Below are positions 17,939 through 27,754 of a DNA stretch of 64,000 nt, piece by piece. The DNA lies in assembly GCA_964519895.1 (NCBI GenBank), contig CAZFLE010000008.1:55612-119611 (forward strand). The letters run 5' to 3'. Origin of the DNA: CAYFPX01 sp964519895. GTDB taxonomy: Bacteria; Myxococcota_A; UBA796; CAJQPC01. The notes under the pieces are model-generated. The model ran no database searches and had not been told where the DNA came from. It saw nothing but the letters and a program-made list of their open reading frames with translations. Position 1 is the stretch's first letter, and every line of letters begins with the position of its first letter. Position numbers and translations under genes: made by a program.

Positions 17939-19108
17939 ATGCTGAGCGGGCTGGAGGTGTTCCTGGAGGAAGAGGTGGCGAGCCTGCGGGACGCCCGCGT
18001 GGGGTTGGTCTGCAACCACACCGCCGTGGACCGGCGCCTGCGCCATGCCGTGGAGCTGCTGGCTGGCGCCGGGGTCCGGCTCACGCGCTTGTTCGCGCCC
18101 GAGCACGGCATCGCCGCCACGGCCCAGGACATGATCCCGGTGGACGGCGAGGACGGCGAGGTCGCGGTGATCTCGCTCTACGGGGACTCGGCCGCGTCGC
18201 TACGGCCCCAGCCCGAGGTGGTCGCGGATCTGGACGTGGTGCTGTTCGACATCCAGGACGTGGGCGCCCGCTACTACACCTACCAGGCGACCCTGGGGTA
18301 TCTGATGGAGGTGGCGGCCCAGACCGACACCCGCGTCGTCGTGCTGGATCGGCCCAACCCCATCAACGGCGTCGACGTGGAAGGCAATGTGGTCCGCGAG
18401 GGCTTCGAGTCCTTCGTGAGCGCCTACCCCCTGGCCGTGCGGCACGGCATGACCATGGGCGAGCTGGCGGGCTTCTTCCAGCGGCACTGCGGGGTCGGAG
18501 GCCAGGTGGACGTGGTGCGATGCCGGGGCTGGCGGCGGGATCAGTGGTTCGACGAGGTCGACGCGCCGTGGGTCTACCCGAGCCCCAACATGCCGACCCT
18601 GGAGACGGCGGTCATCTACCCGGGCATGTGTCTGATCGAAGGCACAAACCTGAGCGAGGGTCGTGGCACCACGCGGCCCTTCCACCTGGTCGGTGCGCCC
18701 TGGCTCCACCCGGGGCGCTTCACCCGGCTCTGTCGGCGAGGGGCCAAGGACAATGGCCTGACCGGGGTGGCCTTTCGCGAGGCCACCTTCTTGCCGCAAT
18801 TCCAGAAGCACGCAGGTGTGGTCTGCGGCGGCACCGAGGTCCACGTCGAGGACCGCGACGCCCTGGAGTCCTTCCTGCTGGGCCTGGTGATCATCGAGGC
18901 CGCCCGGCGGGCGGATGCCGAGCACTTCGCCTGGCGCACCGAGACCTACGAATTCGTCGACGAGCCCATCGCCATCGATCTCTTGTGCGGCAGCCGCGAC
19001 GCGCGGTTGGCCCTGGAGGCCCGGGTCCGACCCCGGGACCTCCTGGAGGGCTGGCGGGGAGAGCTGTCGGACTGGCTCGAGCGCCGGGAGAGCTGCCTGC
19101 TCTACTGA
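17939..19108 (+). CDS. DUF1343 / NamZ-like exo-beta-N-acetylmuramidase family protein
   Basis: 389 residues. ATG 17939 is preceded by AGGAGG at an 8-base spacing, better than an earlier in-frame ATG at 17903. Family motifs are clear: GLVCNHTAV, LFAPEHGI, VVLFDIQDVGARYYTY, LDRPNPINGVDVEG, HGMTMGELA and EGTNLSEGRGTTRPF. Characterised NamZ members (glycoside hydrolase family 171) remove terminal MurNAc from peptidoglycan fragments and are usually secreted. Here no signal peptide or lipobox is visible, so the protein appears cytoplasmic and may act on imported muropeptides. Its 3' end overlaps the convergent gene by 7 bases. Confidence 0.88.
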   Translation: MLSGLEVFLEEEVASLRDARVGLVCNHTAVDRRLRHAVELLAGAGVRLTRLFAPEHGIAATAQDMIPVDGEDGEVAVISLYGDSAASLRPQPEVVADLDVVLFDIQDVGARYYTYQATLGYLMEVAAQTDTRVVVLDRPNPINGVDVEGNVVREGFESFVSAYPLAVRHGMTMGELAGFFQRHCGVGGQVDVVRCRGWRRDQWFDEVDAPWVYPSPNMPTLETAVIYPGMCLIEGTNLSEGRGTTRPFHLVGAPWLHPGRFTRLCRRGAKDNGLTGVAFREATFLPQFQKHAGVVCGGTEVHVEDRDALESFLLGLVIIEAARRADAEHFAWRTETYEFVDEPIAIDLLCGSRDARLALEARVRPRDLLEGWRGELSDWLERRESCLLY

Positions 19109-20331
19109 CGTCGCCGGGCGAAGACCAGGCCCGGCAGGAGCCAGACCCAGGCGACCGGCGGCGTGCGGGTGGCGGTGCAGCCCAGACAGCCCTCCTCGGC
19201 GGCGGGCGGCGGCAGGTCGGTGTCCCCTGAGTCGGCCGGGGCCGTGATCGTCCCGGTGTCGTCGGTGGTGACGTGGGGCCCTGTGTCGTCGGGCACGCTG
19301 GTGTCCCCGGTGTCGTCGGGGTCGTCGAAGGCGGCCAGGTCCAGGGTGAGCTCGCGGATCCGAGGCGACACGTAGCCAGGGGTCCCGGTGATGCGGTCAT
19401 AGGTCAGCAAGAGCTTGTCGCCCTCGACCAGCATGGAGGGGCGCATGGACCCATCGGGCACCGGGTCGTCGGTGATCTGGTTCGTCTCCAGCAGGGTCCA
19501 GTCCCGGTCGAAGACGGCGATCCACAGGTCCCCCCAGTCGGACTTCCAGCCCTCGGACCAGGTCTGGTGCATGTAGGCGACCAGGAAGCGGTCTCCGACG
19601 GCCTGGACCGACTGGGCCCAGTAGACGCGGCTGTCGGGCGCGTCGTCGAGGGTGAGCACCGCCCGGTTGTCCAGCACCGTGAGGTCCCACTCCAGGGTGG
19701 CCACCTCGATGCTTCCCTGGAACTCGTCGGTGCCGACGTGCAGCAGCTTGCCGGTGTGCGGGTCCTCGAGCAGCGTCGTGCCTTCGGTCGAGAAGGGGGT
19801 GCCCAGGACCTCTTGTCGGGAGGTTTCCTGGGCGTCTTCGTCAAAGGTGAAGAACCAGCCGCTGAAGGTGCTGATGTCGTAGAAGGCGGCGACGGTGCCC
19901 TGCTCCGAGCAGACCATGGCCATGTCGTTGAAGCGCAAGGTGCCGTGGGACTCCGAGATGGTGCTGTGGCCGAGGGTCTCGAAGGCCGCGTCGTAGCGCC
20001 AGGCGTAGCCACTGTCGTTGTGGGTGCCGACCCCGGCTGAGCCCACGTGGAAGTAGGAGCCGTCCGGGCACTTGCTGATGGCGTGGTCGTCCAGGGTGTT
20101 GAAGTCGGTGAGGCGCACCCGGTTGGCGTCCTGGACATCGAACTCGGCAGACATCTCGAGGAGGTTGTAGTCCCCGCCTGCGCCGAACAGGAAGTGCCAG
20201 GCGCCGACGTTGCTCTCGTCGGGGAAGAGCCGCACCCAGGAGCCGGCGAAGCCCGGCGTGATCTCCTCGCCGACGGCAGAGATGTGGGCGCTGTCCAGGG
20301 CCCAGGACGTGGCGGTGAGGAGCAGGAACAC
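19102..20331 (-). CDS. Secreted beta-propeller-like protein with MYXO-CTERM-like sorting tail
   Basis: About 409 residues. GTG 20331 (GAGG 7 bases upstream) gives a signal peptide FLLLTATSWALDSAH; an ATG at 20361 would add an unlikely acidic extension. The body has repeated beta-rich units with aromatic and His residues (SYFHVGSAGVG, GKLLHVGTDEF), like a propeller, but has no named domain. A Thr/Asp linker (DDTGDTSVPDDTG) leads to CLGC, a hydrophobic stretch and terminal RRRQ. That is the tripartite layout of MYXO-CTERM-type tails, which myxobacteria use for surface sorting after proteolytic processing. Function otherwise unknown. Confidence 0.8.
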   Translation of the reverse strand: MFLLLTATSWALDSAHISAVGEEITPGFAGSWVRLFPDESNVGAWHFLFGAGGDYNLLEMSAEFDVQDANRVRLTDFNTLDDHAISKCPDGSYFHVGSAGVGTHNDSGYAWRYDAAFETLGHSTISESHGTLRFNDMAMVCSEQGTVAAFYDISTFSGWFFTFDEDAQETSRQEVLGTPFSTEGTTLLEDPHTGKLLHVGTDEFQGSIEVATLEWDLTVLDNRAVLTLDDAPDSRVYWAQSVQAVGDRFLVAYMHQTWSEGWKSDWGDLWIAVFDRDWTLLETNQITDDPVPDGSMRPSMLVEGDKLLLTYDRITGTPGYVSPRIRELTLDLAAFDDPDDTGDTSVPDDTGPHVTTDDTGTITAPADSGDTDLPPPAAEEGCLGCTATRTPPVAWVWLLPGLVFARRRQ

Positions 20332-20422
20332 GTCGGACCTCGCTCGGGCATCTTCGCCCACTGCGGCGGCTGCCGCTGCCCTCGGTGTACGACATGGGGC
20401 GTCGGATCGCCAGGTTCGGTCC

Positions 20423-20584
20423 TAGTGGGGTGAGTCTGAAGTTCGCTGGAATTCACTTGCCCTCGACGCCGCTGGCGGCGTTCCGGCTCCTGGACGTGAC
20501 TCGGCCACGACTGCGTCGCCGCGCCTTGCCAGCGACGCCGATTGCGGCGCGACTTCCGACGCGAACTTCAGCCTCACCCCACTA
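20423..20584. mobile_element. 162-bp terminal-inverted-repeat element (MITE-like)
   Basis: The left arm 20423-20446 (TAGTGGGGTGAGTCTGAAGT and four more bases) and the right arm 20561-20584 are reverse complements over 24 bases with one mismatch. The 114-base interior contains two further short palindromes (GCCGCTGGCGGC near 20474, CGCCGATTGCGGCG near 20536). Both ends carry TA, as expected for insertion at a TA target. The right end supplies the stop codon of the giant gene, and a stop would also form without the element. No coding capacity. It may instead be a structured RNA or terminator. Confidence 0.6.
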
Positions 20585-23500
20585 CAGGCCGCCCTCGCTC
20601 AGGATCCAGACGCCGCCGGCGTTGCTGCCGCCGGTGTCGGTCCCTGTTCCCCCGATCAACAGGTCTGGCAAGCCGTCCCCGTCGGTGTCGGCCGCGCCCA
20701 GGCTGGTGCCTGCGGCGTCGTCGCCGTCGCCTTCGTGCAGGCCGTCGGCCGCGTCCAGCTCGGTGGTGCCCGAGGTCGGCGCGAGCACCACGAAGACCCT
20801 TCCAGCGCCGTCGGCGGCGTCGGGGGCACCCACCACCAGGTCCAGGTTCCCGTCCCCGTCCAGGTCGCCAGGACCCAGGATGGCCGCGCCGGAGCCGTCG
20901 TATCGCTCGGCGCCGTGCACCCGCCAGGCCGCGTCGACCAGGGATCCGCCGGAGAGGCCGTCGACCACGTAGGTCACCCCGGATGCGAGGGCTGCGCCTG
21001 TGGCGCCGGGCGCCCCGATGCCGATGTCGTCCAGGCCGTCGCCGTCGAGATCGCCCAGTCCGGCCACGGTCGTGCCGGCGTCGTCACCCCCGTCTTCGGC
21101 GGTCCAGATCGCGTCGGCGCTGGACAGGGTGAACGTGCCGCTGATCGGGCCGAACACCAGGTAGGCCGCGCCGCCGTCGTCGGTGCCCGGGGCGCCGACC
21201 ACCACGTCGGCGAAGCCGTCGCCGTCCACGTCGCCTGCACCGGCCGCGGAGTGCCCGGCGTAGTGGTAGCGATCCTCGCCGACCAACAGGGCCGTTGCGC
21301 CGGCCAGGGAGCCGCCGGCGGTGGGGTCGGTCAGCACGTAGACGCCGCCCGCCTTGCTGCCGCCGGTGCCCAGACGCTCGGTGCCGACGAGCACGTCGGT
21401 GTTGCCGTCGCCGTTGATGTCGCCCGCCCCGGCCACGGCGTTGCCCGCCCGATCGTTGCCGTTCTCACCGGTCCACTCGGTGGCCCCGTTGGTGACCTTG
21501 CCGTTCCCGGTGGGGGCCGTCGTGATCAGGTAGACCGCGCCGGCCTTGTTGTCCGCCGTGCTGTCGTAGGGCCCGCCGACCACCGCGTCGTCGAGCCCGT
21601 CGCCGTCTACATCGCCCACGCCGGCGACGGACTGACCGATCTTGTCGTAGCGCTCGGCCCCATAGCGGCGGTGGCCCACGCTGTAGAGGGCCTGGGCGCC
21701 GGAGACCGGGCCGAAGACGACGTAGCTGGTGCCCGACTTGTAGGTGGCTTCGTCGACCGTGCGCTTGTAGCCGGGGCTGCCCACCAGGAAGTCCTCGTAG
21801 CCGTCGCCGTCCAGGTCGCCGGCGCCGGACACCGAGGTCCCAGCTTCGTAGTCGTCCCCTTCGCCGTACAGGACCGCATCGGCTGCGCTGAGCCAGGTCG
21901 TGCCGTCCAGGCCACAGCCAGCGTCCAGGCCGTCGCAGTCGGAGTCCACCGCGTCGCCGCAGTAGTCCCGCTCGTCGGGGTTCACCGTGCGGGCGTCGTC
22001 GTCGCAGTCGCCGCCCGTCTCCGAGGCCTCGGCGGGCAGGCTGCAGGCGCTGACGGGGTTGTTGTCGTCGCCCCAGCCGTCGCCGTCCAGGTCGGCGTAG
22101 AAGGTCAGGGCGTCGGTGGCGCCGCCTTCGTCCGTGTCGCCGTCGCAGTCGTTGTCGACGTCGTCGCAGACCTCGGTGCCGTCCGGGTTGACCGTGGCGT
22201 CCTTGTCCTTGCAGTCCTCGCTGTTCTGGGTGGTGCCCGAGGGCTGGTCGCAGGCGTAGACGGGGTCTCGGCTCGCCCCGTAGCCGTCGCCGTCTTCGTC
22301 CTGGTACCAGGCGACCGCGTCCACGGCGTCGGGATCGTCGTCGGTGCCGTCGCAGTCGGAGTCGATGCCGTCGCCGCAGGTCTCGGCCGCGTTGGGGTGC
22401 ATCGTCGCGTCGGCGTCGTCGCAGTCGGTGCGGTTGACCACGTAGCCGTCGGGCGCATCGCACGCGTCGACGGTGTCGGACACATCGCCGTACTCGTCGC
22501 CGTCGTCGTCGGCGTACCAGGTCGAGCCGGCGTCCTCGTCGGTGGTGCCGTCGCAGTCGCCGTCCAGGCCGTCGCAGATCTCCGGAGCCAACGGGTAGAT
22601 CTCGGTGCGGGTGTCGTCGCAGTCGTCGTCCGTTGCCGCGTGGCCCGCCGGCTTCTCGCACGCCTGGACCGGGTCGCCGGCACCGTGGTGGTCGTTGTCG
22701 CCGTCGACGTACCAGGTGCTGGTGTCCGGGGCGTCCTCGTCGACGGTGCCGTCGCAGTCGTTGTCCTGGCTGTCGCAGAACTCGGCCGCGCCGGGGTGGC
22801 TCAGCGCCTCTCGGTCGTCGCAGTCCTGGGCATCCGTGGTGTAGCCGCTGGGCATGTCGCAGGTGGCCGTCCAGCGGTTCGGGTCGCCGTAGCCGTCGCT
22901 GTCCTCGTCCCGGTACCACACCCCCACGTCCACGGCCGTGTCCTCGTCGACCATCTCGTCGCAGTCGTTGTCCACGGCGTCCTGACAGAGCTCGTCGGCG
23001 CCCGGGGAGACCGCCGGGTCGGCGTCGTCGCAGTCGTCGCCCTGGGCGACAGCACTTGTCGGGGGGGTGCAGGCGATCACGCGGGTGTCGGGGTCCCCCC
23101 AGCCGTCGCCGTCTGCGTCGGTGTAGAAGCGGGTCGCGTCTTCGGCGCCCTCCTCGTCGACCATGCTGTCGCAGTCGTTGTCGACCCCATCGCACTGCTC
23201 CGTGGCGTCGGGGGAGATCGCCGGGTCGGCGTCGTCGCAGTCGTCGTCGTTGCGCACCGCGCCCGAAGGCGCCATGCAGGCCTCGACGGCCTGGGCGGGA
23301 TCGCCGAAGCCGTCGGCGTCGGTGTCGCTGTAGAACAGGTCGAAGTCGTCGCCGGAGTCCTCGTCGACCGCGTCGTCGCAGTCGTTGTCCACCAGGTCGC
23401 AGATCTCGGCCGCGTCGGGGTTGAGCGTGGCGTCACGGTCGTCGCAGTCCAGGACCTCGGCATGGCCGGACTCGGGCTGTTCGCAGGCCACGCGGGACGA

Positions 23501-26500
23501 GAGGGCGCCGGCGTAGCCGTCGCTGTCGCGGTCCAGGTACCAGGTCGGCGCGTCGGCGGCCTCGCCCTCGTCGATGTCGTCGTCGCAGTCGTTGTCGAGG
23601 CCGTCGCAGTACTCGTCGGCGCCAGGGCTCAGGCCAGCGTCGTCGTCGTCGCAGTCTCCTCCGGCGCTGACGGTGCCGCTGGGGGCCTCGCAGCGCTCGA
23701 CCGTGGTGGCGTCGTCGCCGTAGCCGTCGCCGTCGGCGTCGGTGTACCAGAGGGTCATCAGGGACTGGTCCTGGTGGATGCTGTCGGTCAGCATCGCCAC
23801 GCCGCCGCCGGCACCGATCCCGGGGCCGCCCATCACCAGGTCGGGCAAGGCATCGCCGTCCAGGTCAGGGCTCCAGGCCACGGCCCAGCCCAGGTTGTCG
23901 TCGGACATCGCGCCTTCGACGGTTAGATCGGACTCGTCGGTGCTGCGCACGCCCAGGGGGGTACCGTAGAACAGGTGGACCGCGCCGGCCCGACCCCGGT
24001 TGCTGTCGTTCTCGCGGTTGGGGGTGCCCAGGGCGAGGTCGGGGGAGCCGTCGCCGTCGAAGTCGGCCCCGCCGGCCACCACGTAGCCCACGGGGCCCCC
24101 GCCGGTTCCGACGACCGTGGCGTCCGAAGCGGCCAGGTCCACCACCCCGGCGAAGGGAGACAGCGCCAGGTGCACGGCGCCGGTGACCTCGTGGGTCGCG
24201 TCCTCGGTGCCCGGTGCGCCGATGAGCAGGTCGTCGAGCCCGTCGCCGTTCAGGTCGCCCGCCGTGGACAGGGCGTAGCCGGCCAGGGCGCCTTCGCTCG
24301 AGCCGGTGAACACCACGTCGGCGTCCGCGGGGGTCAGATCCCCAGAGAGCGGACCGCGGAAGAGCAGGGCGGCCCCGGCGTCGGCGTGGGCCGTGTCGTC
24401 GCCCCAGGCCCCGATGAGCACGTCGTCGTGGCCGTCGCCGTCTGTGTCGCCCACGCCGGCCACGCTGTGGCCCAGGAGCAGGAGCGGCGCGTCCCCGCGG
24501 ATTGCCGCGTCGGCGCTGTCCAGCATCCGGTCGCCGGTGATCGGGCCGTGCACGAGGTAGGCCGCACCGGACGCCGGGCCGTTGGGGTCGGCTTCGCTGG
24601 CGCCGATGAGCAGGTCGTTGAGTCCGTCCCCGTCGACGTCGCCCGCAGCAGCGACGCTGACCCCGGCGAAGTCGCCACGGCGCTCGCCGACCAGGATCGC
24701 GTCGGCGGCCCCCAGGTCGACCTGGCCCGAGATAGGACCGGTGACGACGAAGACGGCCCCTTCGTGCCAGCCGTCCGCGGAGAAGGTCCGGCGGTTCGGG
24801 GCCCCGATGGCCAGATCGTCGTAGCCGTCGCCGTCGATGTCCCCCAGGCCGGCCAGGGTGTAGCCGGCCCAGCCGCCTTCGGTGTCGCCGAGCAATACGG
24901 CGTCGGCGTCTTCCAGGTCGACCTCGCCCAAGATGGGCCCGTAGAAGACGTAGACCGCGCCGGCTTCGCCTTCGTCGCCGGGTGCACCGACCGCCAGGTC
25001 GTCGAGGCCGTCGCCGTCGAGGTCGCCGACCGCCGACAGGGCGTAGCCGGCGTCCTGGCCGTAGCGCTCTCCGGTGATCAGCAGATCGGCAAGGTCGAGC
25101 CCCTCCACCGGATCCAGGTCGGCAGGGATCTGATCGGTCCGGCCGTCGCAGTCGTTGTCGACACCGTCGCAGGTCTCGGTGGCTCCTGGATAGGCCGCGC
25201 CGTCGCTGTCGTCGCAGTCGGTGGCGTCGGCGACGGCGTCGCTGGGCTGGTCGCAGGACTCGACCGGGCTCGCGGCGTCGCCGAAGCCGTCGCCGTCGCC
25301 GTCTAGGTACCAGGTGAGCGACTCGCAGGGGTCTTCTTCGGGGGTGTCGTCGACCGGGTCGTCGTCTTCGGGGGGATCGTTGTCGCTGGGCAGGCCGGTG
25401 TCGTCGGGGTCGGGGTCCGGGTCAGCGGTCAGGCCGGTGTCTTGGGGCTCGTCGTCGGGCTCGTCGTCTGCGGGCTCGTCGTCGGGCTCGTCCTGGGGCT
25501 CGTCGTCGTCTGCAGGCTCGTCGTCGTCTGCAGGCTCATCTTCGTCCGCGTCGTCGGGGAGGTCGGTGACCGGGTCATCTTCTGGTGGGTCGTCGTCTAC
25601 GGGCTCTTCTTCTACGGGCTCCTCTTCTACGGGCTCGTCATCGGTGGGCTGGTCGTCGACCGGGTCGTCGATGGGGTCCTCGTCCGCGGGGTCGTCGACC
25701 GGGTCGTCGACCGGATCATCCACCGGGTCGTCGATTACGGGGTCGTCGTCGGTGGTGTCGCCGCAGGCCTCCAGGCCCTCGTCGACGGCGCCGTCGCAGT
25801 CGTCGTCTCCTTCGTCGCAGACCTCGTCGGCCCCGGGAAAGGTCTGGGCGTCGGCGTCGTCGCAGTCGTCGGCGTCATCCAGGGCGCCGGGTCCGGCCTC
25901 GCAGGCCTGGACTGTCGTGTCGGCATCGCCGTGGCCATCGCCGTCTGTGTCTGCGAAGAAGTCGGCGCCCAGGTACTGCTCGGCGGCGTCGGCACCAGGG
26001 ATCAGGAAGGCCGCACCGGCATTGCGCCCGCCGACGTCGTCTCTCAGCGCACCGACGGCGAAGTCGGGCACGCCGTCCCCGTCGGTGTCGCCCGCGCCGG
26101 TCACACTGAACCCGGCCAGAGCGCCGGCCCCGCCGCGGGCCATCAGGGCGCCGTCATCGAGGGTCAGGCTGCCGGTCACCGGTCCGGAGAAGAGCACGGC
26201 GCTGCCGAAGTCTCCGGCAGGTGCGCCGATCACCACGTCGCCCAGGCCGTCGCCGTCCACGTCACCCACGCCGGCCACGGAGAAGCCCGCGTCAGAGGAC
26301 ACGCCGTTGCCGTCGAGCAAGGTGTCCGCCAGCCCCAGGCTCAGCTCGCCGTCGACCGGGGACAGCAGGACATAGGCCCGGTCCTGACCCGGGGCACCGA
26401 CCAACAGGTCGGCCAGCCCGTCGCCGTCCAAGTCGCCGGCGCCGGCCACCGACGTGCCGGCGCTGGCAAAATCCGTCTCGCCGATGAGCACGGCGTCGGC

Positions 26501-27670
26501 GTCTTCCAGGCTGAGCTCTCCGGCCACTGGGCCGCGCACCAGGTAGACGGCCCCGGACTCGGCCCCGCCGCCGTCGTGGCCGATGGCCCCGACCAGCAGA
26601 TCGTCGGTACCGTCGCCGTCGGTGTCGCCGGCCATCGCCACGGACCAGCCGGCGGCGTCAGCGGCGTCGGCTCCCCACAGCAGAGCGTCCGCCTGGGACC
26701 AGTGTCGGGTCTCCAGCACCGGTCCGTAGAACACGGCCACGGCACCGGCCATGGGCAGGTCTTCGCCATCCCGGGCCCACGCGCCCACGACCACGTCGTC
26801 GACGCCGTCTCCGTTCAGGTCTCCACCGCCTGCTGCGGACCAGCCGAAGCCTTCGCCGACCCCGCTGCCCACGATGCGCCCGGCGCTGTCCGCCAGGTCC
26901 ACGTCGCCGACCACCGGGCCGGTGACCACGTAGACGGTGCCTTCCACCAGATCCCCAGCCAGGTCCTGGTCCACGTGCTGGGTCGACGTGACCAGCAGAT
27001 CCCCGAGCCCGTCCCCGTCCTGGTCGCCGGCCGCAGCGACCACGAAGCCGGCGCCATCTCCCGGATCCTCGCCGTTCAAGGTGGCCACGACCCGTCCGCC
27101 GGAGACCAGCAGGGCCTGCCCGGGCACGGCCACTTCACTGGTGTCGCCAGGCACGCCGACCAGCACGTCGGCGAGCCCGTCGCCGTCGGCGTCACCGACC
27201 CCAGCCACGCTGTGTCCGGCGCTGTCTCCGGACAAGGTGCCAGACGCGATCAGCAGCTCCGTGCCCAGCACCGGACTGTCTCCCAGGCCGGGCGCCAGGG
27301 TGTCGATCCGGCCGTCGCAGTCATTGTCGACGCCGTCACAGACCTCGACCCCGCGCGGGTTCACGTCGGGGTCGGCGTCGTCGCAGTCCCCGACCACCGT
27401 GCTGCGGTCGGTGGTGGCTTCACAGGTGGGCACCGAGTCGTCGTCGCCGTAGCCGTCGCTGTCCTTGTCGACGTACCACCCGCTCATGCCGTCTTCGTCG
27501 ACCGCGCCGTCGCAGTCGTTGTCCACCCCGTCGCACAGCTCAGGGGCGCCCGGGTAGGTCGTCGGATCCCGATCGTCGCAGTCCTGGTCGCGATCGACGC
27601 CGTCCCTGTCCCAATCGCAGCTGGTCAGGCAGAGTGCGCTGAGCGCAAGGAGGACGCGGACTCTGGGCAT
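20582..27670 (-). CDS. Giant FG-GAP / MopE-repeat surface lipoprotein
   Basis: 2362 residues from ATG 27670 (an in-frame GTG lies two codons upstream). The lipoprotein signal is MPRVRVLLALSALCLTSC. Three blocks of FG-GAP (integrin-like propeller) repeats at about residues 125-570, 865-1305 and 1930-2362 use units such as GAGDLDGDGLADLLVGAPG. They are separated by MopE-type repeats of the form DCDDxDPxxxPGAxExCDGVDNDCDG, the longest array being 1305-1930. An acidic Asp/Glu/Pro linker lies at about 645-780. The Asp-rich loops should bind Ca2+ or other metals. It is probably an extracellular adhesion or metal-binding protein. The internal repeats are coding, not CRISPR. Confidence 0.9.
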   Translation of the reverse strand: MPRVRVLLALSALCLTSCDWDRDGVDRDQDCDDRDPTTYPGAPELCDGVDNDCDGAVDEDGMSGWYVDKDSDGYGDDDSVPTCEATTDRSTVVGDCDDADPDVNPRGVEVCDGVDNDCDGRIDTLAPGLGDSPVLGTELLIASGTLSGDSAGHSVAGVGDADGDGLADVLVGVPGDTSEVAVPGQALLVSGGRVVATLNGEDPGDGAGFVVAAAGDQDGDGLGDLLVTSTQHVDQDLAGDLVEGTVYVVTGPVVGDVDLADSAGRIVGSGVGEGFGWSAAGGGDLNGDGVDDVVVGAWARDGEDLPMAGAVAVFYGPVLETRHWSQADALLWGADAADAAGWSVAMAGDTDGDGTDDLLVGAIGHDGGGAESGAVYLVRGPVAGELSLEDADAVLIGETDFASAGTSVAGAGDLDGDGLADLLVGAPGQDRAYVLLSPVDGELSLGLADTLLDGNGVSSDAGFSVAGVGDVDGDGLGDVVIGAPAGDFGSAVLFSGPVTGSLTLDDGALMARGGAGALAGFSVTGAGDTDGDGVPDFAVGALRDDVGGRNAGAAFLIPGADAAEQYLGADFFADTDGDGHGDADTTVQACEAGPGALDDADDCDDADAQTFPGADEVCDEGDDDCDGAVDEGLEACGDTTDDDPVIDDPVDDPVDDPVDDPADEDPIDDPVDDQPTDDEPVEEEPVEEEPVDDDPPEDDPVTDLPDDADEDEPADDDEPADDDEPQDEPDDEPADDEPDDEPQDTGLTADPDPDPDDTGLPSDNDPPEDDDPVDDTPEEDPCESLTWYLDGDGDGFGDAASPVESCDQPSDAVADATDCDDSDGAAYPGATETCDGVDNDCDGRTDQIPADLDPVEGLDLADLLITGERYGQDAGYALSAVGDLDGDGLDDLAVGAPGDEGEAGAVYVFYGPILGEVDLEDADAVLLGDTEGGWAGYTLAGLGDIDGDGYDDLAIGAPNRRTFSADGWHEGAVFVVTGPISGQVDLGAADAILVGERRGDFAGVSVAAAGDVDGDGLNDLLIGASEADPNGPASGAAYLVHGPITGDRMLDSADAAIRGDAPLLLLGHSVAGVGDTDGDGHDDVLIGAWGDDTAHADAGAALLFRGPLSGDLTPADADVVFTGSSEGALAGYALSTAGDLNGDGLDDLLIGAPGTEDATHEVTGAVHLALSPFAGVVDLAASDATVVGTGGGPVGYVVAGGADFDGDGSPDLALGTPNRENDSNRGRAGAVHLFYGTPLGVRSTDESDLTVEGAMSDDNLGWAVAWSPDLDGDALPDLVMGGPGIGAGGGVAMLTDSIHQDQSLMTLWYTDADGDGYGDDATTVERCEAPSGTVSAGGDCDDDDAGLSPGADEYCDGLDNDCDDDIDEGEAADAPTWYLDRDSDGYAGALSSRVACEQPESGHAEVLDCDDRDATLNPDAAEICDLVDNDCDDAVDEDSGDDFDLFYSDTDADGFGDPAQAVEACMAPSGAVRNDDDCDDADPAISPDATEQCDGVDNDCDSMVDEEGAEDATRFYTDADGDGWGDPDTRVIACTPPTSAVAQGDDCDDADPAVSPGADELCQDAVDNDCDEMVDEDTAVDVGVWYRDEDSDGYGDPNRWTATCDMPSGYTTDAQDCDDREALSHPGAAEFCDSQDNDCDGTVDEDAPDTSTWYVDGDNDHHGAGDPVQACEKPAGHAATDDDCDDTRTEIYPLAPEICDGLDGDCDGTTDEDAGSTWYADDDGDEYGDVSDTVDACDAPDGYVVNRTDCDDADATMHPNAAETCGDGIDSDCDGTDDDPDAVDAVAWYQDEDGDGYGASRDPVYACDQPSGTTQNSEDCKDKDATVNPDGTEVCDDVDNDCDGDTDEGGATDALTFYADLDGDGWGDDNNPVSACSLPAEASETGGDCDDDARTVNPDERDYCGDAVDSDCDGLDAGCGLDGTTWLSAADAVLYGEGDDYEAGTSVSGAGDLDGDGYEDFLVGSPGYKRTVDEATYKSGTSYVVFGPVSGAQALYSVGHRRYGAERYDKIGQSVAGVGDVDGDGLDDAVVGGPYDSTADNKAGAVYLITTAPTGNGKVTNGATEWTGENGNDRAGNAVAGAGDINGDGNTDVLVGTERLGTGGSKAGGVYVLTDPTAGGSLAGATALLVGEDRYHYAGHSAAGAGDVDGDGFADVVVGAPGTDDGGAAYLVFGPISGTFTLSSADAIWTAEDGGDDAGTTVAGLGDLDGDGLDDIGIGAPGATGAALASGVTYVVDGLSGGSLVDAAWRVHGAERYDGSGAAILGPGDLDGDGNLDLVVGAPDAADGAGRVFVVLAPTSGTTELDAADGLHEGDGDDAAGTSLGAADTDGDGLPDLLIGGTGTDTGGSNAGGVWILSEGGL

Positions 27671-27754
27671 GCACACTCTCGGCGGACCCCGGACCCCTCG
27701 GGAATCGACACAGCGGGCGTCGAGCGTGAGGGGGGGCCTGTCGAGAAGACGCGA

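Noticed and set aside
20600..27600. Regular repeats that look like a possible CRISPR or tandem array
   Set aside because: Repeat units vary in sequence and keep the reading frame throughout. They encode FG-GAP and MopE protein repeats and have no unique spacers of constant size.
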